From contig NZ_CP033878.1 in assembly GCF_009690625.1 (NCBI RefSeq), forward strand, positions 1,612,001 to 1,676,000: DNA of 64,000 bases. The letters run 5' to 3'. The notes below the pieces were generated by a model. That model was given only the letters and a program-made list of their open reading frames with translations. It was not told the DNA's origin and did not search any database. A program made the position numbers and the translations under genes. This document shows positions 48,857 through 57,951 of this stretch, piece after piece (within the stretch, counting starts at the first letter, position 1; every line of letters begins with the position of its first letter). Source of the DNA: Halorhabdus sp. CBA1104 (lineage in GTDB: Archaea; Halobacteriota; Halobacteria; Halobacteriales; Haloarculaceae).

Positions 48857-51457
48857 TCAGGCAACTCTTGTGAGTACGCGCTCCCGAACCACGAGCAGAC
48901 ACGGAAGTACCGTCACGCACGCGATGAACGCGTAGACGATACTCAAGCCTGTGACGATGCCAAACCGTTGGAGCGGGGGTGACAGCGCCAGTGCGAGCAC
49001 CCCAAAGCCCGCCGCAGTCGTCACCGCACTTCCGAGTAACGCACCGCCAGTTCCCTCAAGTGCTGTCCCCAGCGTTTCGGCGAGCGAATCGTGGCGAACG
49101 CGTTCATCGACAAACCGCTCACTGACGTGAATGCTGTAATCCACGCCGAGACCAATGGCTAAACTCGTGATCACGACGGTCTCGCTGTTGAATGGGATAT
49201 CGAGCACAGACATGGTGCCGAGCAACCACGCGAGCGCGATTACGACGGGTGCGAGCGTCACGATACCCAGCCCCGGTGCATGGTATCGCCACCAGTACAT
49301 ACTGATAAGAAGGGCAAGGATGACTCCTAAGGTGATAGCGAATCCCTCGACGAGCGTTTCGAACAGAGCACTCTGGACGACAGCAGTGATGACCGGACCA
49401 CCTGTTGCAGTAGCTCGTACTGGGGCGTCCTGTTCAATGGTCGAGGAGATGTCTCGTACGTCCCTTGCGACCGACTGAGCCGAGGCGTCCCCCTGCACGC
49501 CGACAGTTAGCCGTGCAGATTCGTATGACCCGTTCTCGGCTCGATAGAGAACCGACGATGCTTGTTCGGGAGCAACATTGAACATTAGGTCATAGACTGC
49601 TGCGACGTCTCTATCTGGGAGACCATCACCATCCGTGTCACGGGCTGCAATTGCATCCGCAACCGTTTGATTCTCCGAAGCCACAGCTCGAAGGACAGAT
49701 GTTGGGCTTTCGATAGCTGGTCTTCCATCGGAACCAATAACGACTGTCCCGCTGCTCTTAGTATTGCGGACCACATCGTCGGTCGCGGTAAGGAGTGCTG
49801 GCGCGGTCACGTTCCCACGTATCAATATTTGACCTTCTGATCCCTCTCCACGTTGCCGGAAATTGTCGCTGAGGTATGCAAGATTCTCACTCACCTCGTA
49901 CTCACCGGGTGCGAACGGTTCCGGGAGGGAATCCATCCACGACGGCGCATCCTGCGGGATGAAATCGGCTTGGTTGAACTCGGTGTCGATACTGGTCGCG
50001 CCGTACGCCCCTGCGGAGGCGAGGAGTAACGATAGAACGATGACGACGAGGGGGACTCGCCGAGCAAGCGTAGCGGTACCCGAGAGAACACGGTTCAGCC
50101 GCCCCGAACCGACGCCGACGGCGGGGGTATGCCGGTCGCGGCCACGGCGGTCGAAAAACTGTTCGAGTTCAAGTTTGACGGCTGGTACAAGCGCGGCGAA
50201 AACGACGAAGATGGCGACGATTCCCACACCGCTCAGGATGGCGAAATCCTGAATTGAGCCCAGCGGACTGATGTAGTTCGAGAGGAACCCGACAGCCGTC
50301 GAGAACGCGGCGGTAGCGAGGGCGAGAACGACCCCAGCGATTCCGAGACGCATCGCTGTCGTGGGATCTCGTCGACTGACGTTCTCATCGTCGGTGTCGA
50401 GCGCTCCCTCTCGGGCTTCGCGGTAGCGCATGACGACATGGAGCGAGTAATCGATACTCAGGCCGATAAGCAAGAACGGAACGGCGATCAGGGTCGAATT
50501 CGACGGAATCCCGAGCCACCCCTGTATGCCAGCGTACCACACCAGCACGACGGCCACGCCGAATAGACTCACGAGAACGTCGATGAGGTCGCGGTAGGCG
50601 ATTGTGAGGACGGTGAGCAAGAGAACGATTGCGACCGGTGTGATGATGATGAACGTGTCGCCGATGGCCTGCGAGGATTCCGCATCGATGAGACCCTGCC
50701 CGAACACGAACGCGTCGTCGAAGCGCTTCTCGACGAGAGAGCTGATGACCAGCTGTGCATCGTTCACCGATTCGGTTGTTGTAGTCGAACTGCTCGGACT
50801 CTGCTGAAAGACGAGAGTCGTTCTCGCGTCTGCACTCGTCGTCCCTGGTTCGTAATCCGTCGGCAGAAATTGAGTTGGCTCGTTGCCGGGAACAGACGCG
50901 TCTGGGTCGAGGATTCGGCTGAGATACGTTTCCACTTCCTCGTCGGTGCTGGATTCAAGTGCTGTGATCTGCTGGTCAAGTGCCGGTGCTGACGACTGAC
51001 CCTGTCTTGCCATCGACGTATTGTTTCCAGAACCATTGGCGATAGCTGACGAACCGTTACTCTGTTGGTGTGCGTACGCAACGTTGGCAACTATATTCTC
51101 AAGGCCGACGATCCCCGTTCCGTCACGAAGTGTCGCATTGATCGATGCATTCTCTCGGAGATCCTGCTGAAGACGGAGACTTTCGAGTAGCGATTCGCGG
51201 GTGAGAACGTCACCTCCCTCGTCCCTAATAACAACCTGTGCGACAACTGTATCATCCGTCTCGTACGTCGCTTCGATACGATCGAGTGCTGCCTGTTCTG
51301 GGGAATCGATGCCGGTTTGGCCGATCTGGCCTTCCCCAGTGGTGCCGACAATCGCGCCAGCCCCAACGACGGCACTAATGACGAGCAACAGTACAATAAC
51401 CAACCTGCTCCGCGATGCGACGAAATCTGCGTACTCAGAAGTAAGGCTTCGCTTCAT
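48857..51457 (-). CDS. MMPL/RND-superfamily exporter
   Basis: 866 aa with the duplicated RND layout: one helix, a large extracellular domain (about 40-260), helices 2-6 with LIGLSIDYSLHVVMRYREAR, a seventh helix near 450, a second extracellular domain (about 480-690), and five more helices with AIGLGVDYSIHVSERFVDER. The Asp-Tyr pairs in these two helices are the probable proton relay. Exports hydrophobic compounds or lipids; substrate unknown. It lies downstream of a small membrane protein and an HTH regulator on the same strand. Base composition is lower in GC than in flanking core genes. Confidence 0.9.
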   Translation of the reverse strand: MKRSLTSEYADFVASRSRLVIVLLLVISAVVGAGAIVGTTGEGQIGQTGIDSPEQAALDRIEATYETDDTVVAQVVIRDEGGDVLTRESLLESLRLQQDLRENASINATLRDGTGIVGLENIVANVAYAHQQSNGSSAIANGSGNNTSMARQGQSSAPALDQQITALESSTDEEVETYLSRILDPDASVPGNEPTQFLPTDYEPGTTSADARTTLVFQQSPSSSTTTTESVNDAQLVISSLVEKRFDDAFVFGQGLIDAESSQAIGDTFIIITPVAIVLLLTVLTIAYRDLIDVLVSLFGVAVVLVWYAGIQGWLGIPSNSTLIAVPFLLIGLSIDYSLHVVMRYREAREGALDTDDENVSRRDPTTAMRLGIAGVVLALATAAFSTAVGFLSNYISPLGSIQDFAILSGVGIVAIFVVFAALVPAVKLELEQFFDRRGRDRHTPAVGVGSGRLNRVLSGTATLARRVPLVVIVLSLLLASAGAYGATSIDTEFNQADFIPQDAPSWMDSLPEPFAPGEYEVSENLAYLSDNFRQRGEGSEGQILIRGNVTAPALLTATDDVVRNTKSSGTVVIGSDGRPAIESPTSVLRAVASENQTVADAIAARDTDGDGLPDRDVAAVYDLMFNVAPEQASSVLYRAENGSYESARLTVGVQGDASAQSVARDVRDISSTIEQDAPVRATATGGPVITAVVQSALFETLVEGFAITLGVILALLISMYWWRYHAPGLGIVTLAPVVIALAWLLGTMSVLDIPFNSETVVITSLAIGLGVDYSIHVSERFVDERVRHDSLAETLGTALEGTGGALLGSAVTTAAGFGVLALALSPPLQRFGIVTGLSIVYAFIACVTVLPCLLVVRERVLTRVA

Positions 51458-51651
51458 CGATTACTGACACCCCCAGCTATACCAGAAAATACGATGTCTA
51501 ATCGAGTTTGTTCTGTATCGGACGTGTCCATATGCGCATTCCGATGGGGATTGATAAGGAGCGATGGAAGGGTCCCAAGATGTGGGAGAACCAGTCGTAG
51601 CTTCGAACGTTCTTACTGGAGTAGCGACCGTCGGCGACGACAGACCGGATT
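51458..51651. other. Intergenic region upstream of the exporter gene
   Basis: 194 nt. A minus-strand GGTATAGC about 20 nt upstream of the exporter ATG is the most TATA-like element. Otherwise nothing recognisable. Confidence 0.35.
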
Positions 51652-51927
51652 CTACGTCTGGTTGAGTCCGTAGATCATCACGACGAATCCAATGCTGATG
51701 ATCACACTCTCAAGAGTCATCCCGGTGATAGTGGACGCTCCACCGATGTGGTTGAAGACTCCGACGAGAAACGTTCCAAGTGTGATGACTGCTAATCCTA
51801 TCGCAAAGAACTGGAGGCCCGCGATTCGCGTGCGATTGTATGCTCTGTACGCCATCAGAGACACAATTCCCCCGAGAATGAGGGCAGTGATCTTCACGAC
51901 GCCGAGTAACACGATAGAGAGGTTCAT
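51652..51927 (-). CDS. Small three-helix membrane protein (DUF7521-like)
   Basis: 91 aa: VVKITALILGGIVSLMAYRA, YNRTRIAGLQFFAIGLAVIT and SVIISIGFVVMIYGLNQT. Three hydrophobic helices with a single positive loop (YRAYNRTR). Haloarchaeal proteins of this type often sit next to an HTH regulator, as here: its ATG overlaps the regulator stop by ATGA. Function unknown, perhaps a membrane partner of the regulator or exporter. Confidence 0.75.
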   Translation of the reverse strand: MNLSIVLLGVVKITALILGGIVSLMAYRAYNRTRIAGLQFFAIGLAVITLGTFLVGVFNHIGGASTITGMTLESVIISIGFVVMIYGLNQT

Positions 51928-52379
51928 TTCGATTCCTCCTTCATTGCAGACCAGAACGTTGCCATGCGGTCTTCTGGGTCTTCTTCGGGTCGGGATACCT
52001 CTATCGTGAACTCGTCATCGGTGACGCTAATTGAGATGTCAGTAAAATCGCGTTCGTAGAGAGTCACGTTGGGTCCGTCACGTCGAACCTCGGTGTATTC
52101 ACGGACGAGCATCGATTCACGGAGCAAGTCGAGCTTCCGATACACCGTCGAGCTTGAGAGACCGCACTCCTCACAGAGTTCGCTGGCAGATTTCGGTTCG
52201 GCCAGTAGCGTGAGTATGGTTCGACATTTATCGTCGTCGAGGGATTTCAACACCGTCGGGAGGCCGGGTTCGTCGAGTTCCTCGGACGACCATCGATCCA
52301 TTTCAGTAGATGAATTGCGGAATGAATTCTTCGACGGAATTAGTGATAGACGATTCGGATCAACGTTTTGTTCGGTCAT
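51924..52379 (-). CDS. Winged-helix transcriptional regulator (ArsR-like)
   Basis: 151 aa. A 40-residue N-terminal tail, then LKSLDDDKCRTILTLLAEPK, SASELCEECGLSSSTVYRKL as the HTH recognition region and LDLLRESMLVREYTEVRRDG as the wing. The C-terminal part (VTLYERDFTDISISVTDDEF) is a beta domain. It is the first gene before the small membrane protein and the MMPL exporter, so it probably controls them. The two Cys in ELCEEC could sense redox or metal, speculatively. Confidence 0.85.
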   Translation of the reverse strand: MTEQNVDPNRLSLIPSKNSFRNSSTEMDRWSSEELDEPGLPTVLKSLDDDKCRTILTLLAEPKSASELCEECGLSSSTVYRKLDLLRESMLVREYTEVRRDGPNVTLYERDFTDISISVTDDEFTIEVSRPEEDPEDRMATFWSAMKEESK

Positions 52380-52724
52380 CTCAAGTGCTGTATATTGTAG
52401 AGCTGCTGTGGCATTTCACGGACATCGTATTTTGTAGTGTTTAATTCATTCGGCGCGATGGCTTTAGAGTCCCGGTTATTCCCAAGTTGCTGGAATAGCA
52501 CGCTGTGGTGCGTTACTGCTGTTTCTGGTCGTTTACAGGTACTACTCCCAGACTCTGGGACACCTCCTTTGGTGTATATGGCCAGCCTCGAATAATCGAC
52601 TGATGACACACGAAGCTAATAAATGAATCAACCTGCGAGACGCGGGGTGTGAAGCATCCAGCACAAAACGCCGATCGAGCAACCCTAATTCGATTGTCAC
52701 ACAATTGAACGCGGAGGTGCGACA
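52380..52724. other. Intergenic region between the ArsR-like regulator and the CopD-like gene
   Basis: 345 nt, AT-richer than flanking core genome, with no credible gene. Upstream of the plus-strand gene lies ATTGTCACACAAT (52693-52705), a perfect 5-3-5 inverted repeat near the expected promoter, and a clear Shine-Dalgarno GGAGGT (52713-52718) 6 nt before the ATG at 52725, so that mRNA probably has a leader. Confidence 0.45.
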
Positions 52725-53165
52725 ATGACAACTATGCTTGATGTGGTAATGACCATCCACACGGTCTTCGCCGCATTATGGACGGGCGGGACACTCGTGG
52801 TTGCAGGGGCCGTCATCCCGGCAGCACGCAGCGATTTGCTGAGTACAGAAGGGCTGACGCTTATCGCACGAAGATTCTGGTATCTTACGGTGGCCTCAGT
52901 CCTGCTATTGTTGTTCAGCGGCGGCCATCTCGCAGGGACGCTCTATACTGCCGAATCGCTCCAGGCGACGGGCCGAGGAAACCTCGTCCTGACGATGGTC
53001 GGCCTGTGGCTTGTCCTCGCAATCGTGCTGTTCTTCGGGTTCCGTCGACTGACCGGCAGCCAATCGGAGACGTCAGCGGTCGCAGCTTCAACGCGAGCGC
53101 GACCGTGGTTCCTTGGTGCGAGCGGTGTCTCGATAGCGCTGCTCGTCGTTGCCGGGCTTCTGTGA
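52725..53165 (+). CDS. CopD-like four-helix membrane protein
   Basis: 146 aa. VVMTIHTVFAALWTGGTLVV carries the His...Trp-Thr-Gly pattern of CopD/DUF4149-like proteins; AARRFW-type loop RRFWYLTVASVLLLLFSGG has another helix and a histidine follows in GGHLAGTL. Four hydrophobic helices. Copper or haem handling is possible from the fold, but unproven. Shine-Dalgarno GGAGGT 6 nt before the ATG. It is alone on its strand in the accessory stretch. Confidence 0.75.
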   Translation: MTTMLDVVMTIHTVFAALWTGGTLVVAGAVIPAARSDLLSTEGLTLIARRFWYLTVASVLLLLFSGGHLAGTLYTAESLQATGRGNLVLTMVGLWLVLAIVLFFGFRRLTGSQSETSAVAASTRARPWFLGASGVSIALLVVAGLL

Positions 53166-53452
53166 GACGAGTCGACAGAATTTATCACCGTATGAAGCAG
53201 AGAACAAGGTCGGATCTCAATAACGCTACGTAAGAATATTCCTTCTATCTCGGTTGACGAGGATTCGAGTTATAAGAAGAAGTTGGCATCGTGATAAACT
53301 ACTTAAAGTACAGACCACCTCATGGCTCATGAGCCATAAGACGGTGGAAGGTGTGTTTGATTTGCTTCCTGCCCTGAACCGTCAGCTGAGACAGTTCCAT
53401 TTGTGGCTGAGAGTTTCACAAGAGGTAGCCGAGCCGCTATAAATCGTTTGTC
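53166..53452. other. AT-rich intergenic region with a 16-bp palindrome
   Basis: 287 nt. It contains ATGGCTCATGAGCCAT (53322-53337), a perfect 16-bp palindrome, and an AT-rich tract at 53230-53315. No gene. The 3' end of the HTH gene follows at 53453. Confidence 0.4.
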
Positions 53453-54001
53453 TCAGTCGCTGCCCCCTCCCGTCCCATCGGCGTCCTCGAGTTCTTCGAT
53501 TGGCTCAAGATTCGCTTCCATACGTTTGTGTTTAGCTTCACGAAGCTTCTCTTCTGACGCCATCTTCGGCACTAAAGACGCCCCTTCGGGAAGGTCGACA
53601 TCCTGATCCTCTACGGGTTCCGAATCGGTGACCATCTTGCGGATCTCCATATCTCGGTTGAGTTTCCCAACCATCCGTTCGAACGCCGTCTCACGTTCGT
53701 GCTGAACCCGCCGGAGCTCCCGGACCTTCCGTTCGAATTCCGTCTTAGCTGCCCAATCGTAGATACGACGTCCAAGAATCGTGAGCGCATACCGTTTCTC
53801 TGTCCCATGCTCGGTCGGCTTATGGCTGACCGTGAACACTTCGCGTTCAACGCCTTCTGAGAGTCGTGAAGACACCGTCGATCCACTTACCGCAACCGCG
53901 TCGGCAAGCGCGTTGAATGTCGCTGTTTCCATCCCAATCTCCGTGATGAGTTCCGCCGCTCCCTTCTTCCGAAGAAATGCTTCGAGTTCGTCCAAGCCCA
54001 T
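53453..54001 (-). CDS. HTH transcriptional regulator of mobile-element type
   Basis: 182 aa. LDELEAFLRKKGAAELITEI, GMETATFNALADAVAVSGST and VSSRLSEGVEREVFTVSHKP form a winged helix (MarR/HxlR-like), with YALTILGRRIYDWAAKTEFE after it. Residues 105-182 are a long charged helix ending in an acidic tail (IEELEDADGTGGGSD). Such regulators are common in haloarchaeal mobile regions. A minus-strand TATA (TTTATAG, 54027-54034) is 29 nt upstream, with two near-identical 15-nt repeats farther upstream that could be its operator. Confidence 0.8.
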   Translation of the reverse strand: MGLDELEAFLRKKGAAELITEIGMETATFNALADAVAVSGSTVSSRLSEGVEREVFTVSHKPTEHGTEKRYALTILGRRIYDWAAKTEFERKVRELRRVQHERETAFERMVGKLNRDMEIRKMVTDSEPVEDQDVDLPEGASLVPKMASEEKLREAKHKRMEANLEPIEELEDADGTGGGSD

Positions 54002-54026
54002 CGTATCTCCTTCTTCTCACACATCA

Positions 54027-54034
54027 CTATAAAC
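54027..54034 (-). promoter_or_regulatory. TATA box of the HTH gene
   Basis: GTTTATAG on the minus strand, centred about 29 nt upstream of the ATG at 54001; leaderless arrangement. Confidence 0.5.
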
Positions 54035-54044
54035 CCAACCGAAA

Positions 54045-54076
54045 TTTGATTCAAACTGATTTTTGACTCATACTGA
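54045..54076. repeat. Pair of 15-nt direct repeats upstream of the HTH gene
   Basis: TTTGATTCAAACTGA (54045-54059) and TTTGACTCATACTGA (54062-54076) agree at 13 of 15 positions and start 17 nt apart. Each begins with a TTTGAnTCA half-palindrome. Their place just behind the TATA box makes them candidate binding sites for the adjacent regulator. Confidence 0.5.
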
Positions 54077-54297
54077 ATAATGGCTACAACCAATTCTCCA
54101 AATACAGCACGTATACTCCTTGAAATGTCTCCAGCGATAAGCTCAGAGCAAGCAATCGACACAAATTCTCTACTCTACTTTTACTCTACTTTATACTGAA
54201 GTATGCTCTTGGATAGCGGACAGAACTACACAGAATCACTCCAGTAGTTGGTCGACCACAGCTCAGAATCGGAACAGTTCGCCCTGGAGGTGGCTCA

Positions 54298-56028
54298 ATG
54301 CCAACTGATCCGTCGGCTGTCGCTGATTCAATCATTGTCCACGCGGAGACACTCTGTGAGCGTGAAGACCACCTCTGGGATGTCATTCGTCAGCTTTCGA
54401 TCCCTGTCGACAATCTCGAGGATGCCCGCGACCAGAGCCGCGTGACCTTCGGAACTGACGAAATGTTTCGCACGCTCCTGTTCAAAGGAATTCGAGGGAT
54501 CTCACAGAACGAACTAGCCCAACGACTCGGGCGTGAGCCGAGCCTCGTCAAGAGCTTCCACCTCGATATTACCGATCTCTCGAATACGCCGACCCAACAA
54601 CAGCTCTCGTACACGCACGCGCAGTTCAGTGAGGACACCCAGGAAGTCCTCAATCGGACGGTTGCTGGCGTCCGGCAAGTTGCTCTCGACAACGGCGTCC
54701 TCACGGAGGGTCTTGTTCCGTCAGTCCCAGCCGAAACCGAGGAGGAGTCACAAAGCGCGAATGAGTACAAGAAAGAGAAGGCCCAGAAGACGCTGACGCT
54801 CGCTCGAAAACACGTTATCCCTGAGTTCGACACGCACCGAGCAGCTCACAAGACGTACTCCGACGAAGTGATGCTGGATATGTTCGCAAGTATCTGCGCG
54901 AACAACGGTAGTGCCCACTCAGAAGCCGAGTACGGTTGGCTCACTGATGACGACCTGATCTGTGACGATTCGACGTTCCTCCGCGCAATCAAGAAGATCG
55001 CGACACCCGAAGACTCCGATGGCCAGCTCACGTTCGAAGATTTCCAGGACGATGACTCGATGCCCGAGATCGACCAGATTCGGGACGCTATTATGACGGC
55101 GTTCAACGCCGCGACGGAAAACATCATCAACTCAATTCGTGGCGAGGACCCCTTCGACTCCCGTAAGAAGATTGCAGCCATCGACATCACGCACGAGCAA
55201 TTCCACGTCTGGCCGTGGGAGGACAAGGAAGCAGGCATCGCGAAGCCAGACTACCCGAAGATGGTGAGTGGGTACAAGAAAGACGGCGAGTACAAACACG
55301 GCTACAAGTACGCCACCATCACCCTAGTCGGTGACCACGCGCCGATCGCCCTCGGCATTGAGCCGGTCAAAGAGGACTCTGCGTGGGAGCGTGAGGACTC
55401 GCCGTCGTACTCAAAGGCTGACCTGGTGAGCCGATTGCTCGACCGGGCGGAGCAGTTCGTTGATCTGGACATGGTGATGTTCGACCGTGGATTCTACGTC
55501 AATCGCGTGTACGCAGATGTTCACGAGCGCGGGCTCACATACCTCTCTCCAGTGCCGACGTATGAGGATGATTTGGCGGCAATTCAGGATATTCAGGAAC
55601 ATCCGACGGCAGACGCAGCTGTCAAGCACGACGTTCCATTTGGACTCGATGGCGAAGTACATCACGAGGCCGAATTCTTGTACGCGCCGAGCACGAGTGA
55701 CGATGCCGAGGGGAAGTATGCGGTGTTCGTGACGAATCGGGATCGCGTTGAGCCCGAGGAAATCAGGAGTATCGTGAACGGGTACAGTCGGCGCTGGGAT
55801 ATCGAGAACCAGTACAAGTCGATCAAGGACTTCATGCCGAAGACGTCGTCGACGGACTACCGGCTTCGGTTGTGTAACTTCGCGCTGTCAACGCTGATCT
55901 ACAACCTGTGGCGGCTGACTGACTATCTAATCAAGGTCGCGCTCGACGAGCCGATCCGGTCGCCGCCAGTGATTACGGCGAAGACGTTCGTGCGAGCGTT
56001 GGGCGACTTCCTACGGGAGTTCGGGTAA
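54298..56028 (+). mobile_element. IS4-family DDE transposase gene of an insertion sequence
   Basis: 576 aa. The C-terminal part shows the IS4 signature Y(2)R(3)E(6)K exactly in YSRRWDIENQYKSIK (Y, R, E, K spaced 2, 3 and 6). The catalytic Asp residues are probably in KIAAIDITHEQFHVW and MVMFDRGFYVN. An N-terminal helical region with LFKGIRGISQNELAQRLGRE is HTH-like. The gene appears intact. I could not identify terminal inverted repeats or a target duplication by eye in the 250 nt on either side, so element ends are not given. Codon use is less GC-biased than in core genes. Confidence 0.87.
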
Positions 56029-56440
56029 CGCTTTTCTCACTCTGGGTTCACCGATTCGGTAGCGACTGCTCTATCGATTTTCGTCTTTTCGGACTACTTA
56101 TCACATAGAATACTAATTGACAGTCGCTAATTCGATCGCATCCGGTTTTCGCACCGGAATTTAAGTCACCAACTCGGGAATTTCCCAGTTTCATTTGTAA
56201 GCTTATAAGCACGCTAAGAATGTGAAGAATCTCACGATGGCGAGCTAGTGTCCAAGTGTGCCAAGATAAGCAGTAGGACGGGTCCAAAAGCCCTCAGCAG
56301 GGCGATCGACACCGGGGCAAGTGAGCGAACGCTGAAAATGTGTAGACGGCGGCGAAGCCACTCGCCACGAGAAGTCAGTGAGACAGCGCTGATGGACGAG
56401 CACTATCGGACCGGCAAACGAACAGTGGTCGCCGTCGGCG
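56029..56440. other. Intergenic region after the transposase, right edge of the accessory stretch
   Basis: 412 nt without a credible gene. The first 200 nt are AT-rich; a hairpin with TCCGGT (56141-56146) and ACCGGA (56153-56158), and a palindromic GGGAATTTCCC around 56175-56185 lie there. From about 56240 the composition returns to GC-rich. No IS end or tRNA recognised. Confidence 0.4.
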
Positions 56441-57190
56441 TCAGGGACGATCGATACGATCGGCGACCGTCCGGGCCAAGGCTTCGAAATCGGCGGTGTC
56501 GGGAACAACCACGTCATCGAGCCCGTGATCGCCCGCCGTCTCGCGAGTCGGTTGCCCGATCGCGCCGACGACCGCGCCAGACAGCCCCTCGAGGACGGCA
56601 GAGTGGCGATCGCGTTCCCCAGCGATCGCAAAGAAGTGTTCGACAGTCAGCGAGGAAGTAAACAGCGCGCCCGCCAGCTCGCTGCGTGCTGCCATCTCGA
56701 CGGCGTTGCCTGCGTCTGGCGGACGAACGAGTCGGTACAAGACCGTCTCGTGGACGAACGCACCACACTCCCACAGTCCGTCCGGCAAGACGTCGCTGCC
56801 GTGGTCACTCCGCGCAACCTCGACCCGACGACCGTCGATACGGTCGGCCAGTGCGTCGACGAGCCCGGCCGAGGAGAACTCCTCGGGCACGACGTCGACA
56901 CCGATGCCAGCCGCTTCGAGGGCCGTCGCCGTCGGGTCGCCGATCGCGGCCACTGTCGCGTCCCCGGGCGTCCACGCGCCAGCGACGAGTTCGGCCCCGG
57001 TCTTGCTCGTGAAAATGACGACATCGGCGTCCTCCCGGGGGAGTGCCCCGGTCGGCTCGACAGCGAGCATGGAATCGGCGATCGGTTCGACGCCGAGGGA
57101 TTCGAGGAACTCGATCGCATCGCGCATACGCTCATCGTCGGGGCGGAAGACGGCCACTCGCGGAGGAGTGGTCCCGTGATCGGGCGTCAC
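56441..57190 (-). CDS. hemD: Uroporphyrinogen-III synthase HemD
   Basis: 249 aa, GTG start overlapping the sumT stop (GTGA). VAVFRPDDERMRDAIEFLES, ADVVIFTSKTGAELVAGAW, ATVAAIGDPTATALEAAGIG and VVGAIGQPTRETAGDHGLDD match the two-domain HemD fold, which is weakly conserved; the operon position settles the call. It closes and inverts ring D of hydroxymethylbilane. It terminates at the accessory stretch boundary. Confidence 0.88.
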   Translation of the reverse strand: MTPDHGTTPPRVAVFRPDDERMRDAIEFLESLGVEPIADSMLAVEPTGALPREDADVVIFTSKTGAELVAGAWTPGDATVAAIGDPTATALEAAGIGVDVVPEEFSSAGLVDALADRIDGRRVEVARSDHGSDVLPDGLWECGAFVHETVLYRLVRPPDAGNAVEMAARSELAGALFTSSLTVEHFFAIAGERDRHSAVLEGLSGAVVGAIGQPTRETAGDHGLDDVVVPDTADFEALARTVADRIDRP

Positions 57191-57951
57191 TCGTATCCCT
57201 CCAGCCACGCGAGCACGTCGTCGCGAACGCCAGCCACTTCGCCGATGACCGTCACCGCTGGCGGCTCGATCCCGGCGGACTCGCGGGCCTCGACGATCGT
57301 CTCCAGGGTCCCGGTCGCGACCTGCTGGTCGGTCCAGCTGGCTCGTTCGACCAGTGCAACGGGTGTCTCCGGGTCCATGCCCGCCTCGATCAACGCGGTC
57401 GTGTACTCCTCGAGTCTGGTCACGCCCATCAGGACGACGATTGTCCCGTTCGTGTCGGCCAGACACTCCCAGTCGACCGCCGACTCCGATTTCGAGGGAT
57501 CCTCGTGGCCAGTGACGATCGTGACACTCGAGGCGAACTCGCGATGCGTGAGTGGAATACCCGCGACTGCAGGCCCGCCAGTCGCCGAGGTGACGCCTGG
57601 GACGACCTCGAAGGGGACGTCGTGAGCGGCGAGATACGTCATCTCCTCGCCGCCACGGGCAAAGACCGTCGGATCGCCGCCCTTGAGTCGGACGACCGTC
57701 TTCCCGTCCTGGGCGTGTTCGACCAGCCGGCGATTGATCTCTGCCTGGGGCGTCCGGTCACCGTGGGCGCGTTTCCCGACATCGATTCGGGAGTCGGCGG
57801 GGACGAGTTCGATGATCTCCTTGCCGGGCAGTCTGTCGTGCATGACGAGATCGGCGTCCTCGAGCAACCGGCGAGCCTTGACCGTCAATAGTTCCGGATC
57901 ACCGGGGCCACTCCCGACAAGATAGACCGTTCCGGTTGTCGCCGCGCTCAT
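57187..57951 (-). CDS. cobA: Uroporphyrinogen-III C-methyltransferase (SUMT)
   Basis: 254 aa. VYLVGSGPGDPELLTVKARR at the N-terminus, VRLKGGDPTVFARGGEEMTY, VVPGVTSATGGPAVAGIPLT, then VALVERASWTDQQVATGTLE are characteristic SUMT blocks. Makes precorrin-2 for sirohaem, haem and cobalamin. Sits between hemC and hemD with 4-nt overlaps both sides. Note that the unrelated adenosyltransferase at 1723 also carries the traditional symbol cobA. Confidence 0.95.
   Translation of the reverse strand: MSAATTGTVYLVGSGPGDPELLTVKARRLLEDADLVMHDRLPGKEIIELVPADSRIDVGKRAHGDRTPQAEINRRLVEHAQDGKTVVRLKGGDPTVFARGGEEMTYLAAHDVPFEVVPGVTSATGGPAVAGIPLTHREFASSVTIVTGHEDPSKSESAVDWECLADTNGTIVVLMGVTRLEEYTTALIEAGMDPETPVALVERASWTDQQVATGTLETIVEARESAGIEPPAVTVIGEVAGVRDDVLAWLEGYE

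Noticed and set aside
48591-48935. Plus-strand frame in the AT-rich spacer before the exporter gene
   Set aside because: No family similarity, no ribosome site or TATA at a fitting distance, and its second half is antisense to the exporter.
56048-56287. Minus-strand frame of 79 residues after the transposase
   Set aside because: Composition is not halophile-like (few Asp/Glu, many Cys/Ser/Leu), with no start context; more likely non-coding.
53166-56440. A defined prophage or integrative element with attachment sites
   Set aside because: No integrase, structural gene, tRNA or direct border repeat was seen; only a regulator and one transposase support mobility.
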